From: an uncultured Eggerthellaceae bacterium
Lineage (GTDB): Bacteria > Actinomycetota > Coriobacteriia > Coriobacteriales > Eggerthellaceae
Reading direction: 5' to 3'
Assembly: GCA_947566075.1 (NCBI GenBank)
Contig: CANOIM010000011.1
Span: 10,036 to 74,035, forward strand
DNA length: 64,000 bases
The notes below the pieces were generated by a model. It was not told the origin of the DNA, searched no databases, and saw only the letters and a program-made list of their open reading frames with translations. Both the position numbers and the translations under genes were made by a program. Below, in pieces: positions 1 through 10,936 of the stretch. How positions within the stretch are numbered: the stretch's first letter is position 1; the number at the start of each line of letters is the position of its first letter.

Positions 1-345
1 GCGAAGCAGGTGAAGCCGTCTGAGAGGGGAGAGCTGGAGATAACCACCCTCAACCAGATGTATTTGGAAGACGGATCGCTGAACGTGGTAACGCTGGGGC
101 GCGGCTATGCATGGCTGGATACGGGTACCATGGAGAGCCTCTTCGAGGCATCAGAGTTCGTGCGTGCCGTAGAGCGCAGCCAGGATCTTTCTGTCTCCGT
201 CATCGAAGAGGTTGCCTATGACAACGGCTGGATTTCCCATGATGAATTGGAGGCGGCTGCCGTACGTTATGGGAAGAGCACCTATGGCCAGCACCTCAAG
301 AAGGTGGCTGAAGGACGCATAGCCCCGAACAAGAAATGGGACTGA
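1..345 (+). CDS. rmlA: Glucose-1-phosphate thymidylyltransferase, C-terminal part
   Basis: The frame is open from the first base, so the N-terminal nucleotide-binding part lies outside the window. The remaining 114 residues match the end of RmlA: a segment reading [10 protein letters not shown] followed by ERSQ and then the [12 protein letters not shown] stretch, all typical of the C-terminal part of the dTDP-glucose synthase. RmlA makes dTDP-glucose from dTTP and glucose-1-phosphate in the cytoplasm, the first step to dTDP-L-rhamnose. The next three genes complete that pathway in the order D, B, C. The stop codon lies just before the next start, so the genes are probably co-transcribed. Confidence 0.9.
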   Translation, partial: AKQVKPSERGELEITTLNQMYLEDGSLNVVTLGRGYAWLDTGTMESLFEASEFVRAVERSQDLSVSVIEEVAYDNGWISHDELEAAAVRYGKSTYGQHLKKVAEGRIAPNKKWD

Positions 346-347
346 AG

Positions 348-1244
348 ATGCGCGTGCTGATCACAGGAGCTTCGGGGCAGTTGGGCAATGAGCTGCAGCG
401 GCTTTTTGAAACGGGCCGGGCGGAGATAGGATCTATTCCGCAACAGTTCGTAGGAGCGGAGGTCGTCTATACGGATACACCGCAGCTTGACATCACGGAT
501 GCGAAGGCGGTGGAGGGCTTCGTGGCTGATGGCGGGTTCGACCTCATCATCAACTGTGCTGCAATGACGAATGTGGACGGGTGTGAATCCAATGAGGAGC
601 TTGCGAATCGGGTGAACGCCTTAGGTGCTGAGAATCTTGCCCGGGCAGCAGCTGGAGTTGGCAGCCCTATCATCCATACCTCCACCGATTACGTGTTCCC
701 GGGCACTGAAGCGGGAGAGAGGGTGGAATCTGATGCCGTTGCTCCCTTGAGCGCCTACGGACGCAGCAAGCTAGAGGGTGAGCGCTTGGTGGCTGCAGCT
801 AATCCGAAGCATCATATCGTGCGTACGGCATGGCTCTATGGCTATGTAGGTAAGAACTTCGCCAAGACCATGCTCCGGCTGGCTAAGGACCATGATGAGG
901 TCACGGTGGTGGATGACCAGCTGGGCAATCCTACCAGCGCTAATGATCTGGCCTATGAGATCTTGAAGATAGCCCTCTCTGATGACTACGGCATCTGGCA
1001 TGTGACCAATGAGGGCACCTGCTCCTGGGCAGATTTTGCCGAAGCCGTGCTTGTAGATGCTGATTGCACGGTGAAGCGGTGCACGAGCACTGAATACAAG
1101 GTCGCGCACCCTGAAAGCGCAGATAGACCGGCCTTCTCTTCACTCAGGAATAAACATCTTGAAGAGACGATCGGTAACGAGATGCGCTCCTGGCAAGTGG
1201 CGCTGGCTGATTATCTGAAGAACCTCCCCGAATTGGAAGGGTGA
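348..1244 (+). CDS. rmlD: dTDP-4-dehydrorhamnose reductase RmlD
   Basis: A short-chain dehydrogenase/reductase of about 298 residues catalysing the last step of dTDP-L-rhamnose synthesis, NAD(P)H reduction of dTDP-4-keto-rhamnose. The N-terminal Rossmann motif GASGQLG starts at residue 7, an STDYVFPG segment follows, and the catalytic YxxxK appears as YGRSK. The family normally begins Met-(Lys/Arg)-(Ile/Val)-Leu-Ile-Thr-Gly, so I place the start at 348 rather than at the ATG at 336 that overlaps the end of rmlA. Confidence in function is high; the start is less certain because both sites have weak ribosome binding sequences. Confidence 0.92.
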   Translation: MRVLITGASGQLGNELQRLFETGRAEIGSIPQQFVGAEVVYTDTPQLDITDAKAVEGFVADGGFDLIINCAAMTNVDGCESNEELANRVNALGAENLARAAAGVGSPIIHTSTDYVFPGTEAGERVESDAVAPLSAYGRSKLEGERLVAAANPKHHIVRTAWLYGYVGKNFAKTMLRLAKDHDEVTVVDDQLGNPTSANDLAYEILKIALSDDYGIWHVTNEGTCSWADFAEAVLVDADCTVKRCTSTEYKVAHPESADRPAFSSLRNKHLEETIGNEMRSWQVALADYLKNLPELEG

Positions 1245-1248
1245 ATGA

Positions 1249-2271
<1,023 letters not shown>

Positions 2272-2279
2272 GAGAAGCT

Positions 2280-2867
2280 ATGGCAGCGGGCGATCAGGTG
2301 GTTTCAGGTAACTTCACGTTCACGGAGACATCCATTGCAGGCGTCATCATCGTTGATGTCAAGGCCTACGGCGATGAGCGCGGATATTTCATGGAGACCT
2401 ACAAGAGGCCAAATTTCGTTGCTGGTGGGATAGACGTTGATTTCGTGCAAGATAACCAATCTTCTAGCACGAAGGGCGTGCTGCGGGGGCTGCATTTCCA
2501 GATAGACCATCCCCAGAGCAAGTTGGTGCGTGTGGTCAAGGGGATGGTGTTCGATGTGGCCGTTGACCTGCGCGAAGGGAGCCCAACCTATGGGAAGTGG
2601 GAAGGGGTCATCCTTTCCGCTGAGAACAAGCGCCAGTTCTTTGTCCCGCGCGGGTTCGCCCATGGGTTCTTGGTGCTGAGCGAAACCGCTGAGTTCTGCT
2701 ATAAGTGCGATGATGTCTACCATTCCAATGACGAGGGAGGGCTTATGTGGAATGACCCTGCCCTTGGCATTGAATGGCCTGCTCTCGAAGGGGATAGCTT
2801 CTTCGATGCCACGAAGGTGATCCTGAGCGATAAGGATAAAGTCCATTTACCTTTCAAGGTACAGTAG
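2280..2867 (+). CDS. rmlC: dTDP-4-dehydrorhamnose 3,5-epimerase RmlC
   Basis: A cupin epimerase of 195 residues acting between RmlB and RmlD. The catalytic His is in LRGLHF (His72) and the catalytic Tyr in FCYKCDDVY (Tyr141); the FVPRGFAHGF motif is also present. A good ribosome site (GGAG, 6 bases before the ATG) marks the start. The family usually begins close to the FTETSIAGVIIV segment, so the first ten residues are a short extension. The following glycosyltransferase starts directly after the stop codon. Confidence 0.93.
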   Translation: MAAGDQVVSGNFTFTETSIAGVIIVDVKAYGDERGYFMETYKRPNFVAGGIDVDFVQDNQSSSTKGVLRGLHFQIDHPQSKLVRVVKGMVFDVAVDLREGSPTYGKWEGVILSAENKRQFFVPRGFAHGFLVLSETAEFCYKCDDVYHSNDEGGLMWNDPALGIEWPALEGDSFFDATKVILSDKDKVHLPFKVQ

Positions 2868-4646
2868 ATGGATATCGGCAATGCGCTCCGGCGTTTGAAA
2901 CGACAGTTCTTCTCCCAGCCAATCGAGCCTGCACCCTTTCCCATTGACGCATGGACAGATTCACGCTATTCCCAGTGGCTAGAGCATGTTCGGCCAACTC
3001 AGAAGGCGCTAGACGCTCAATGCAGTGACAGCGGATGTCTGGGAGTCTTTTTCAGTATCGTCGTTCCTCTCTATTTCACACCTCTTGATTACCTAGAGGA
3101 CCTCGTTGAATCCGTTCTGTTGCAGACCTATGATCAGTTCGAGCTGATCTTGGTTAATGGATCCCCTCAGGATGCTGCCTTAGCGTCATCGCTTACGATC
3201 TATCAGGAGATGGATGAGCGTGTGAAGGTAGTCGTTCTTGAGGAGAATCGGGGCATTGCAGGCAACACCGCTGCAGGTGTTGCAGCTGCAGCGGGTGATC
3301 ACATAGTCCTACTGGATCACGATGACACGATCGAACCCCATGCGCTCTTTGAATATGCACAGGCTATCCAGGAAGCTCCAGAGGCTTCATTCTATTATTG
3401 TGATGAGGATATGTTCCAGGTTGAAGAAGCCGAGGATGGCTCAAGACATCCGCACTATGAACATCCTCTGTTCAAGCCCGCGTTTTCCCTTCCGCTCCTG
3501 TCATGCAAGAACTACATCCTGCACATGCTTTGCTTCAAGCGGAGTTCTTTGGAAGCACGCGGGATGCCTGACGCAAGCTATGATGGTGCGCAGGATTTCA
3601 AGTTGATCATCGATGCGATTGCGGAGGGAGGACGGCCTCACCATATCCCTAAGGTCCTCTACCACTGGCGAATCAGCGAAGGTTCCACAGCCACCAATCC
3701 TGACGCGAAGCCTTACGGTAAGGTTGCATATCGGAAGTGCTTGGGGCTCATTGCCGATCATTATTGGCGTTCCGCCAGTCTCATTCCAACGGAGATCGAC
3801 AATCTTTTCAATCTAAGAGCTGCCGAATCTTTGACCGAAAAGGTGTCGATCATCGTAGATGTGCCTGACGGAGCATCGATCAAGGGATACCTTAGGGGCT
3901 TGGAAAAGGTGGCATCTACGGCTAATGTTGAGGTCATCTTCACGGGGGGGTGCTCGCAGGCGATCTCTACCAGAAGCTTCGATGTGTCATTCGTCGAGAC
4001 GTTAAGGGTAGATGGGCTTTTCGCACGACTGAATCAGGGTGCACGGAGGGCCAAGGGTTCATATCTCATCTTCATGGATGCGGGTTGTAGAATGCATGGA
4101 GAAACGCCTCTAGAACAGCTGATCCTTGCAGCAAGTCGTGAGTGGATCGGCATTGTAGCGCCCAAGACGCTCTATGCGGATACTGCGGTCAAAGGCTATG
4201 GCGTTGCTCTTACCTCTGATCGCATCATGCCGCTCTACCGAGGCTATCCTAAGGATTTTCCGGGATACCAGTGCGGCTTGTTCGCTTTTCAAGAAAGCAG
4301 TGCATGCGGCTGGCAAGGTATGACCATCTCTCGTGAGCTCTTCGACAGACTGGGTGCCTTCGATGAACGCTTCGAGGCCGAGATTGGGGCTGCGGATCTC
4401 TGTCAGCGCGCAAGAGGGGAAGGTCTGAGCATCGCTCAGGTATGCACTGTTGAGCTGGTGACAGCAGATGCTTGCGTTTACGACCGCTACAATAATGCAA
4501 CGAATGCACCAGACTTCACGGATGGTGACTGCATTCTCTTCGATGAGAAGTGGCCAAATGTCCGCGAAGCTGGCGATCCGTGCTTCAACGGTAACCTTGA
4601 TCAAACATCAAGCTACTTCCAGATTGCTGGGATGAGCAAGGAGTGA
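2868..4646 (+). CDS. Two-domain family 2 glycosyltransferase
   Basis: A 592-residue cytoplasmic GT-A enzyme. The first domain runs from the FSIVVPLYF strand (about residue 62) through ENRGIAGNTAAG to a DHDD metal-binding motif at about residues 150-153; a conserved CDEDMF segment follows. A second, weaker GT2-like half (about 340-560) contains LIFMDAGCRM and GAFDERFEAEIGAADLCQRARG. This resembles the two-domain rhamnosyltransferases of O-antigen and rhamnan clusters. Its position after rmlDBC suggests dTDP-rhamnose as donor, but that is inference. The ATG abuts the rmlC stop and the end overlaps the next gene, so translation is probably coupled. Third-position GC is visibly lower than in the rml genes. 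Confidence 0.82.
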   Translation: MDIGNALRRLKRQFFSQPIEPAPFPIDAWTDSRYSQWLEHVRPTQKALDAQCSDSGCLGVFFSIVVPLYFTPLDYLEDLVESVLLQTYDQFELILVNGSPQDAALASSLTIYQEMDERVKVVVLEENRGIAGNTAAGVAAAAGDHIVLLDHDDTIEPHALFEYAQAIQEAPEASFYYCDEDMFQVEEAEDGSRHPHYEHPLFKPAFSLPLLSCKNYILHMLCFKRSSLEARGMPDASYDGAQDFKLIIDAIAEGGRPHHIPKVLYHWRISEGSTATNPDAKPYGKVAYRKCLGLIADHYWRSASLIPTEIDNLFNLRAAESLTEKVSIIVDVPDGASIKGYLRGLEKVASTANVEVIFTGGCSQAISTRSFDVSFVETLRVDGLFARLNQGARRAKGSYLIFMDAGCRMHGETPLEQLILAASREWIGIVAPKTLYADTAVKGYGVALTSDRIMPLYRGYPKDFPGYQCGLFAFQESSACGWQGMTISRELFDRLGAFDERFEAEIGAADLCQRARGEGLSIAQVCTVELVTADACVYDRYNNATNAPDFTDGDCILFDEKWPNVREAGDPCFNGNLDQTSSYFQIAGMSKE

Positions 4647-6577
4647 CGATGGTTCAGTTCAAGCTTGCGAATGTATTGCTTCAGCTACCCGAACACTTGA
4701 GGTGTTATCCGCAGATGCTCTATCGGGCTTCGGGGGCTGTGGATTTTCAAGAGGAAGATGGCTCATTGGCCTTCGAGGGGCGCGTAGACTTCCTCACCTA
4801 CTTCAACGCGTTCTCTGCGGCGAAGTGGCGCAGGTATGCTGCGGTTGATGCCGTGCGCTTGCATTTGGAATTAGCGGGGGACCCCTGCGATATCCTGCTC
4901 TTGGGTATTGAAGAAGGGGTAGTGGATACCAAGGATGCTCCGGGTATCGATCAGGTGGGTTCTGTTTCTCTCATAAAGACTGAGGTCCACCCAAAACAGT
5001 TGGTTGTTCCCGAGCATTTCGAAGGTTCAGCCGAATATGCAGTGTACGATGTAGATGTTCCTGTAGATGGGATGACCCTTGTCGGGTTTGCACTCATCTC
5101 CAAGGGAGCGACAGCTCTTCGGAATGCCTCATGGTTCACGGATGTCCCCGTGGGTCGTGTGCGAGATATCCGCATCGCCATTGCCACCACCACGTTCAAG
5201 AACGAGAAGTACATCCTTCCGAATATCGAGATGATCCAGCGTGATGTTCTTGGATCCGATGACGCTGTAGCTGATGCGCTCCATCTCTTCGTGGTAGACA
5301 ATGGTCGTACGTTGGATGCCGATGCTCTTTCGAATGAGAACATCACCGTCATCCCTAACGCGAATGAAGGTGGCTCTGCTGGGTTCGCACGGGGCATGAT
5401 GGCGGCGCTGGATGCCGATGAGCCGTTCACTCATGTGCTGCTCATGGATGATGATGTTCGCATTTCACCTGAGAGCATCATACGCACCTACAATCTGCTG
5501 GCTTTGGCCACAAGTGAGTATATGGATGCTTTCGTCAATGGAGCCATGCTAGAGATGGAGCGTCCTCAGAAGCAGTTCGAGGATGTGTCCCATGTACGCA
5601 CGAATGGCGTCTATCGGCGCCTCAAGGGCGATCTGTTCATGGACACTCTTGTTGATGTGGCCATGAATGAACTCATTGATGTTGAAGTGCCGCAAGCCTA
5701 TGGGGCATGGTGGTATTCCTGTATCCCGCTTTCTGTGGTGCGCAAGAACGGCCTTCCGCTCCCGCTGTTCGTTCGCTGTGATGATGTTGAATATGGCATG
5801 CGTACCCAACCCACGTACATGACCATGAATGGCATCTGCGTTTGGCATGCTTCATTCACCCAGAAGTTCCGAGCACCGGTGGATTGCTATCAGTACATCC
5901 GCAATTACCTGATCATGAATGCCTTGCATGGCATTTCGAATGAAGCGCTGTTCCTGGCGCGTGCTGACCGTACGCTACAGTTGTATCTGCGCTCCATGGC
6001 CTACGAGACAGCAGAGCTGATCGTTGCGGGCTTGGAAGACTACCTCAAAGGGCCTGAGTGGCTTATGGAGGTGAGTGGGGAAGAGGTGCTCAAGGCGAAT
6101 AATGCTAAGGCTGAGAGGCTCATGCCCCTGGCGGAGGCGCTAGCGAATGGGGTCGCCGAGCATCCAGATCTTGCCGAACCCATCCTAGGATTCGCTCCTG
6201 ACACAGATCTCGTGCGGGATGATCAAGCTGCGTGGCCCCTGCTGCGTCTTTGGCGGACCGTTCCCTACGATAGGCATCTTCTCCCAGATGCTTTGATCAG
6301 GGATGAGGCAGCAACGGCTTATTATGGAGGCTATACGGTATTGTCACCCGATCAAGTTGCCAAGCGCATCCTCGTTGCGTGCGATCGTGACTGCCAGAAC
6401 GCCCATGTGCGCGTGATGGACAGGAGACGATGGGGGCAGATACGCAAACGATGGGCTCAAGCAAGAGCGGACCACAAAGCTAAGGGTGGTGAAGTTGCGC
6501 TTGCATACCGAGAGGCTCTCTCAAAGTTGACTGGCATAGACTACTGGCGGCAGCATTTAGAGGGTATGTTGCGCTAG
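4643..6577 (+). CDS. GlfT2-like galactofuranosyltransferase
   Basis: A 644-residue GT2 protein close to the length of mycobacterial GlfT2. An N-terminal beta-rich domain (about 1-165) precedes the GT-A fold, which starts at IRIAIATTTFKNE. NANEGGSAGFARGM is followed by the metal triad MDDDVRI near residue 267, then CDDVEYG near 379 and a WHASF segment near 400; these parallel the DDD, catalytic Asp and His segments of GlfT2. A C-terminal helical region completes the protein. The expected role is polymerisation of galactofuranose from UDP-Galf at the cytoplasmic membrane face. No UDP-galactopyranose mutase is in the window. The GTG start overlaps the previous stop; ATG 4649 is an alternative. 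Confidence 0.78.
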   Translation: MTMVQFKLANVLLQLPEHLRCYPQMLYRASGAVDFQEEDGSLAFEGRVDFLTYFNAFSAAKWRRYAAVDAVRLHLELAGDPCDILLLGIEEGVVDTKDAPGIDQVGSVSLIKTEVHPKQLVVPEHFEGSAEYAVYDVDVPVDGMTLVGFALISKGATALRNASWFTDVPVGRVRDIRIAIATTTFKNEKYILPNIEMIQRDVLGSDDAVADALHLFVVDNGRTLDADALSNENITVIPNANEGGSAGFARGMMAALDADEPFTHVLLMDDDVRISPESIIRTYNLLALATSEYMDAFVNGAMLEMERPQKQFEDVSHVRTNGVYRRLKGDLFMDTLVDVAMNELIDVEVPQAYGAWWYSCIPLSVVRKNGLPLPLFVRCDDVEYGMRTQPTYMTMNGICVWHASFTQKFRAPVDCYQYIRNYLIMNALHGISNEALFLARADRTLQLYLRSMAYETAELIVAGLEDYLKGPEWLMEVSGEEVLKANNAKAERLMPLAEALANGVAEHPDLAEPILGFAPDTDLVRDDQAAWPLLRLWRTVPYDRHLLPDALIRDEAATAYYGGYTVLSPDQVAKRILVACDRDCQNAHVRVMDRRRWGQIRKRWAQARADHKAKGGEVALAYREALSKLTGIDYWRQHLEGMLR

Positions 6578-6603
6578 ATATTACGCAATCTGAAAGGGGA
6601 GAT

Positions 6604-8655
6604 ATGTGGGCTGAGTTCTGGTTAGCAACACTGGTAGGGTTCGTTTTCCTTTATGTTCCCACTTATGCAGTGTTGCGCGTTCTCAGGTTCCCAAGGACAG
6701 CTTCTGCGGCCTGTGCACCCATCATCTCTCTTCTGTTCTATTCTCTCTTGGCTATCATGTATGAGAAACTGGATGTCTGGACCGACGGATGGATGCTCTT
6801 CGTTCCCCTGTGTGCGATCGCCTTTGTAGCTGTGGTTGGTAATAGTATCTTGTTGTATCGAGGCGTAGCTTTGAGCACCTGTGATAAGGGCGAGCGCAGA
6901 AAGGGTGTATCTCGCTTTTGGGGGCAGGATTCATGGTTGATATTGCTTTATATTGGCGTGGGTGTAGTAGTGGGAAGCTATATCTTTCTTGGATCGCTTA
7001 CAACGCCTGATAGTACAACCTATACTTATGATGATCAGTCACACCTTGCGTATATCCGGAGCTTCATCGAGCGCGGGAACTTCTCTTCGATCGCTGCAAA
7101 TTATGAATATGATATCGTTGACAACGATGGTTATTACCCAGCTGCATGGCATCTATTGAGCGCCTCGATCTCAACGATATGCGGGGTGACTAATTACATA
7201 GGGGCGAACGCAGCAATATTCCTTTGCTGTTCTCTTATCTATCCGCTCTGTTGTCTCTTCCTCATTCGCATCTTGTTCAAAGATAGGATCGAGCTTCAAG
7301 TGGTAGGAGCATTCCTAGCATTGGTCTTCGCTTCATTCCCTTGGGAATTCGTGTATTACGGGAGGCTTGTAGCTAATCTCCTGGCCTTTTGTTTCGTGCC
7401 TGCTATGCTCGCCTGCACTTTAAAGGTCTTCGGTATTGGTGTAGCAAAGAATGTGAGGGTGAGATATGGGATCATTCTTCTCATAAGCTTTGCTCTATCT
7501 CTTTTCTCGCAGCCAAGTGTCTATTTTACGTGGCTCTTCTTTTCTGTTCCCTATTTGATGCATAGGATTTGGCACCTCCCCGCAAAAGATGGAGGGGTTC
7601 CTGGAACCAGACGAAGGCTCTTGCGGGTTTCCCTCTTCTGCTTGGGCGTGGTTCTGTTCTTGATCTTCTGCTATATGTTGCCGTTCCTGCGAGGCCTTAC
7701 ACGATTCAAGTGGCCAGCCCCTATGTCGGTACCGGATGCGATCGTAAATGTTTTGCTCCAAGGATCCCCGCAAGGCCCGTATGCGCTCATCTTGGCATTA
7801 TTGGTATTCTTGGGAATCGGTTTTGCATTGCGAAAGCCAGATACTCGCTGGCTCGTGCTTCTTTGGGTCATTCTGGCTGTTATGTACGTAGTTGATGCAG
7901 GCACTGATCTTCGCCTGAAGAACTATATGACTGGATGGTGGTATACCGACTCTCATCGTGTGATGGCCATGTATTCGATAGGGTCATATCTATTGGCTGT
8001 GCTAGGTCTAGGTGGTCTACTTCAGTGGGTTTTCTCTAAGACTCATCTTCAAAAAGGTGCCCTCGTTGGTACGGTTGTCATTTCTGGGGTAGTTGCTGCG
8101 CTAGCGATGGCCCCCATCTTCTGGGTTGGTCAAACGCAGGTCATTACACCTATCGGGTATCTGAAGGCATATATTTCAGGGGGATATCGGACCGATGCCC
8201 CTGATGACGGCTCGATGTTCTCTGGTCAGGAAAGGGACTTTGTTCAGAAGGCTGCAGAGATCACCGGCGATGACCTTGTCTTCAATATCCCTAAAGATGG
8301 GAGCGCTTTTGCCTATCAGAGTTCAGGTATGAAGACGTATATCCGATGGTCTGATGAGCGTATATATATGGAGCCTAATGTGCGTTTGGTCCAGCGTAGT
8401 CTGGACGATATAGCTTCGAATTCCAGTGTGAGGCGAGCTGTTGATAATCTCGGTATCAAATATGTCCTCATGCTTGACCAGGGTCATGAGCCTTTCCATG
8501 CCATGTGGGGGGATTATTCAGACAGCAATTGGAAGGGCGTGCTTGACATTGATGAGGATACCCCTGGTTTCGAGCTGATGCTCTCTGACGGGGATATGAA
8601 GCTCTACCGGATCCTCTCAGAGGAGGAGATGGCGGAGCAGTTTCCTCTAGACTGA
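6604..8655 (+). CDS. Polytopic membrane protein (DUF6541-like, possible GT-C transferase)
   Basis: A 683-residue protein with roughly 13-15 hydrophobic segments over residues 1-510 and a C-terminal extracytoplasmic domain of about 160 residues. The first long outer loop contains TTPDSTTYTYDDQSHLAYIRSFIE, acidic and aromatic as in GT-C enzymes that use lipid-linked sugars, and the core has YYPAAWHLL. The pattern resembles actinobacterial DUF6541 membrane proteins. It could be a polyprenyl-phosphate-sugar transferase or the polymerase of this cluster; I cannot decide. It follows the GlfT2-like gene by 26 bases and is more AT-rich than the genes around it. Confidence 0.6.
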   Translation: MWAEFWLATLVGFVFLYVPTYAVLRVLRFPRTASAACAPIISLLFYSLLAIMYEKLDVWTDGWMLFVPLCAIAFVAVVGNSILLYRGVALSTCDKGERRKGVSRFWGQDSWLILLYIGVGVVVGSYIFLGSLTTPDSTTYTYDDQSHLAYIRSFIERGNFSSIAANYEYDIVDNDGYYPAAWHLLSASISTICGVTNYIGANAAIFLCCSLIYPLCCLFLIRILFKDRIELQVVGAFLALVFASFPWEFVYYGRLVANLLAFCFVPAMLACTLKVFGIGVAKNVRVRYGIILLISFALSLFSQPSVYFTWLFFSVPYLMHRIWHLPAKDGGVPGTRRRLLRVSLFCLGVVLFLIFCYMLPFLRGLTRFKWPAPMSVPDAIVNVLLQGSPQGPYALILALLVFLGIGFALRKPDTRWLVLLWVILAVMYVVDAGTDLRLKNYMTGWWYTDSHRVMAMYSIGSYLLAVLGLGGLLQWVFSKTHLQKGALVGTVVISGVVAALAMAPIFWVGQTQVITPIGYLKAYISGGYRTDAPDDGSMFSGQERDFVQKAAEITGDDLVFNIPKDGSAFAYQSSGMKTYIRWSDERIYMEPNVRLVQRSLDDIASNSSVRRAVDNLGIKYVLMLDQGHEPFHAMWGDYSDSNWKGVLDIDEDTPGFELMLSDGDMKLYRILSEEEMAEQFPLD

Positions 8656-8725
8656 TATAATCTCTTAGATTTATCCATTGGCTGATATAGCATTTTGACA
8701 GCTCATAGGTAGGGAAGAAGGCTGC

Positions 8726-9724
8726 ATGCTGAACGGAAAGACGATCCTGATCACGGGGGGCACTGGTTCTTTCGGTAACGAATTCACCCGGTACATCCTT
8801 GACAACTATGATCCCAAGAAGATCATCATCTATTCTCGGGATGAGTATAAGCAGTTCGTCATGAGGAATGCTTTCAAAGAATATGACGATAAGCTTCGCT
8901 TCTTCATTGGGGATGTTCGTGATGAGGCGCGGCTGCGACGGGCTCTGAAAGATGTTGATTATATCGTCCACGCGGCAGCGCTAAAACAGGTGCCTGCCTG
9001 CGAGTACAATCCTATGGAAGCTGTTAAGACCAATATTGACGGTGCGATGAGCGTCATCAATGCAGCTCTGGACACCGGTGTGCAGAAAGTCGTAGCGCTT
9101 TCCACTGACAAGGCTGTGAATCCTGTCAATCTCTACGGGGGTACGAAACTGGTCTCTGACAAGCTGTTCATCGCTGCCAATGCGTACACAGGCGAATCTG
9201 GGACAGTGTTTTCGGTGGTTCGCTATGGGAACGTAGCGGGATCGCGTGGATCTGTGATCCCCTTCTTCGACAATCTCATCAAGAGCGGTGCGTCGGAATT
9301 GCCTATCACTGATTTTCAGATGACGCGGTTTTGGATCTCTCTCTATGAGGGCATTCAGTTGGTCATCAAGGCTCTTGAAGAGGCTACGGGTGGAGAGACC
9401 TTCATCTCCAAGATTCCCTCATTCCGCGTTGTGGATCTTGCCACGGCTATGGCTCCGGGACTTGAACAGGTGGAGGTTGGCATCCGTGAAGGGGAAAAGC
9501 TCCATGAATGCATGGTTCCCGCTGCGGACAGCTTGACGACGTACGAATACGAGAAGAATTTCATCATCTATCCACATATGGAGTGGTTCGACATGTCGGC
9601 AGTGGAGACGCGTGGAGGGGTAAAGGTGTCCCCAGGGTTCGTGTACGATTCGGGGACCAATACCGAATGGCTCTCAGTTGAGGATCTGCGCAAGCTCGTG
9701 TCAGCCATGGATATCCATTACTAA
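8726..9724 (+). CDS. pseB: UDP-N-acetylglucosamine 4,6-dehydratase (inverting) PseB
   Basis: First enzyme of CMP-pseudaminic acid synthesis: UDP-GlcNAc to the UDP-4-keto-6-deoxy-L-AltNAc intermediate. The 332-residue SDR protein has GGTGSFGNEF at about residues 10-19, YSRDEYKQ, HAAALKQVPACEYNP and LSTDKAVNP, with the catalytic Tyr/Lys in YGGTK. These are the signature segments of PseB/FlaA1. An AGGTAGGGAAGAAGG run precedes the ATG. A 70-base AT-rich gap separates it from the membrane gene upstream; I see no convincing promoter there. Confidence 0.93.
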   Translation: MLNGKTILITGGTGSFGNEFTRYILDNYDPKKIIIYSRDEYKQFVMRNAFKEYDDKLRFFIGDVRDEARLRRALKDVDYIVHAAALKQVPACEYNPMEAVKTNIDGAMSVINAALDTGVQKVVALSTDKAVNPVNLYGGTKLVSDKLFIAANAYTGESGTVFSVVRYGNVAGSRGSVIPFFDNLIKSGASELPITDFQMTRFWISLYEGIQLVIKALEEATGGETFISKIPSFRVVDLATAMAPGLEQVEVGIREGEKLHECMVPAADSLTTYEYEKNFIIYPHMEWFDMSAVETRGGVKVSPGFVYDSGTNTEWLSVEDLRKLVSAMDIHY

Positions 9725-9733
9725 GGGCCAATC

Positions 9734-10936
9734 ATGGAGCTGGCTATATATGGAGGTGCGCCTGTTCGTACTGATTCGCTCGGGTATGGGCACCAATCCA
9801 TAACCGAAGATGATATCCAGGTAGTCGTGGATCAACTGCGGAGCGACTACCTTACCTGTGGCCCTACGGTTCAGCGGTTCGAGCGTGACTTGATCAAGGT
9901 GTCAGGGGCGAAGTATGGTACTGCTGTTGCCAATGGCACGGCTGCGTTGCATGTTGCCTGTTTGGCTGCAGGCATCAGCGAAGGCGATGAGGTCATCGTA
10001 TCAGCCATCACATTCGCCGCTTCTGCGAATTGCGTGCTCTACTGCGGGGGTACGCCAGTGTTCGCAGATATCGATCCAGATACTTGGAATATCGATCCAG
10101 CAAAAGTGCGCGAGAAGATCACCGAAAAGACCAGGGCTATCGTTGCGGTGGATTTCGGCGGGGTTCCCGTTGATCTGTCTGCCCTACGTGCCATTTGTGA
10201 TGAATTCAGCCTAACATTGATAGAAGACGCTTCTCATTCACTAGGCGCTCAGTACAGAGGAGCGCCGGTGGGAAGCCTGGCTGACCTTACTACTTTCAGC
10301 TTCCATCCCGTGAAGACGATAACCACCGGCGAGGGTGGCGCAGTGATGTCAAATGATGAGAAGCTTGCTCAAAGGGCGGTTCTCTTTGCCAAGCATGGCA
10401 TCACACGAGATGAAACGCTGATGGAACGAGACCCTGATGGTGGTTGGTATTATGAGCAGCTTGAACTGGGCTATAACTACCGCATGAGTGATATCCAGGC
10501 TGCGTTGGGTATCAGCCAGCTTTCCCGGCTACCGGAATTCGCTGCACGGCGCCGAGAGATCGTCCGCCAATATGACGAAGCGTTCAGCAGAGTGCCTGAG
10601 GTCAAGTTCCAACACGATTCGAATCCGGAGGAGACGGTTCGTCACCTCTACTGCTTGGAGTTCGACACGGATGCTCTGGGTGTCAGCCGAAAGTTCATCT
10701 TCGATGCTCTGCAGGCTGAAGGTATCGGCGTGAACGTTCACTACTTACCTGTTTATAGGCTTCCGTACTACGAGCACCTTGGCTATCTTCAAGATGCGTG
10801 CCCGAATGCAAACCGGTTCTACGAGCATGCGATCACACTGCCTTTGCACTTTTCAATGACGGAAGAAGATACGCTGGATGTGATAAACGCAGTAAATAAG
10901 ATCATTTGCTGGTGTAAGGAAGCCAAAGCACAGTGA
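9734..10936 (+). CDS. pseC: UDP-4-amino-4,6-dideoxy-L-AltNAc transaminase PseC
   Basis: A 400-residue PLP enzyme of the DegT/DnrJ/EryC1 family, second step of pseudaminic acid synthesis. Visible features are GTAALHVA (cofactor phosphate site), EDASHSLGA with the PLP-ring Asp, and FSFHPVKTITTGEGG with the Schiff-base Lys194. GYNYRMSDIQAALG and LPLHFSMTEED complete the family pattern. It sits 9 bases after pseB and overlaps pseF by 4 bases (GTGA), so the genes are translationally coupled. The end is CW-rich (IICWCKEAKAQ), without obvious meaning. Confidence 0.92.
   Translation: MELAIYGGAPVRTDSLGYGHQSITEDDIQVVVDQLRSDYLTCGPTVQRFERDLIKVSGAKYGTAVANGTAALHVACLAAGISEGDEVIVSAITFAASANCVLYCGGTPVFADIDPDTWNIDPAKVREKITEKTRAIVAVDFGGVPVDLSALRAICDEFSLTLIEDASHSLGAQYRGAPVGSLADLTTFSFHPVKTITTGEGGAVMSNDEKLAQRAVLFAKHGITRDETLMERDPDGGWYYEQLELGYNYRMSDIQAALGISQLSRLPEFAARRREIVRQYDEAFSRVPEVKFQHDSNPEETVRHLYCLEFDTDALGVSRKFIFDALQAEGIGVNVHYLPVYRLPYYEHLGYLQDACPNANRFYEHAITLPLHFSMTEEDTLDVINAVNKIICWCKEAKAQ

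Noticed and set aside
8656..8661. TATAAT upstream of pseB as a promoter
   Set aside because: No -35-like hexamer at a suitable distance, and it sits at the stop codon of the previous gene.
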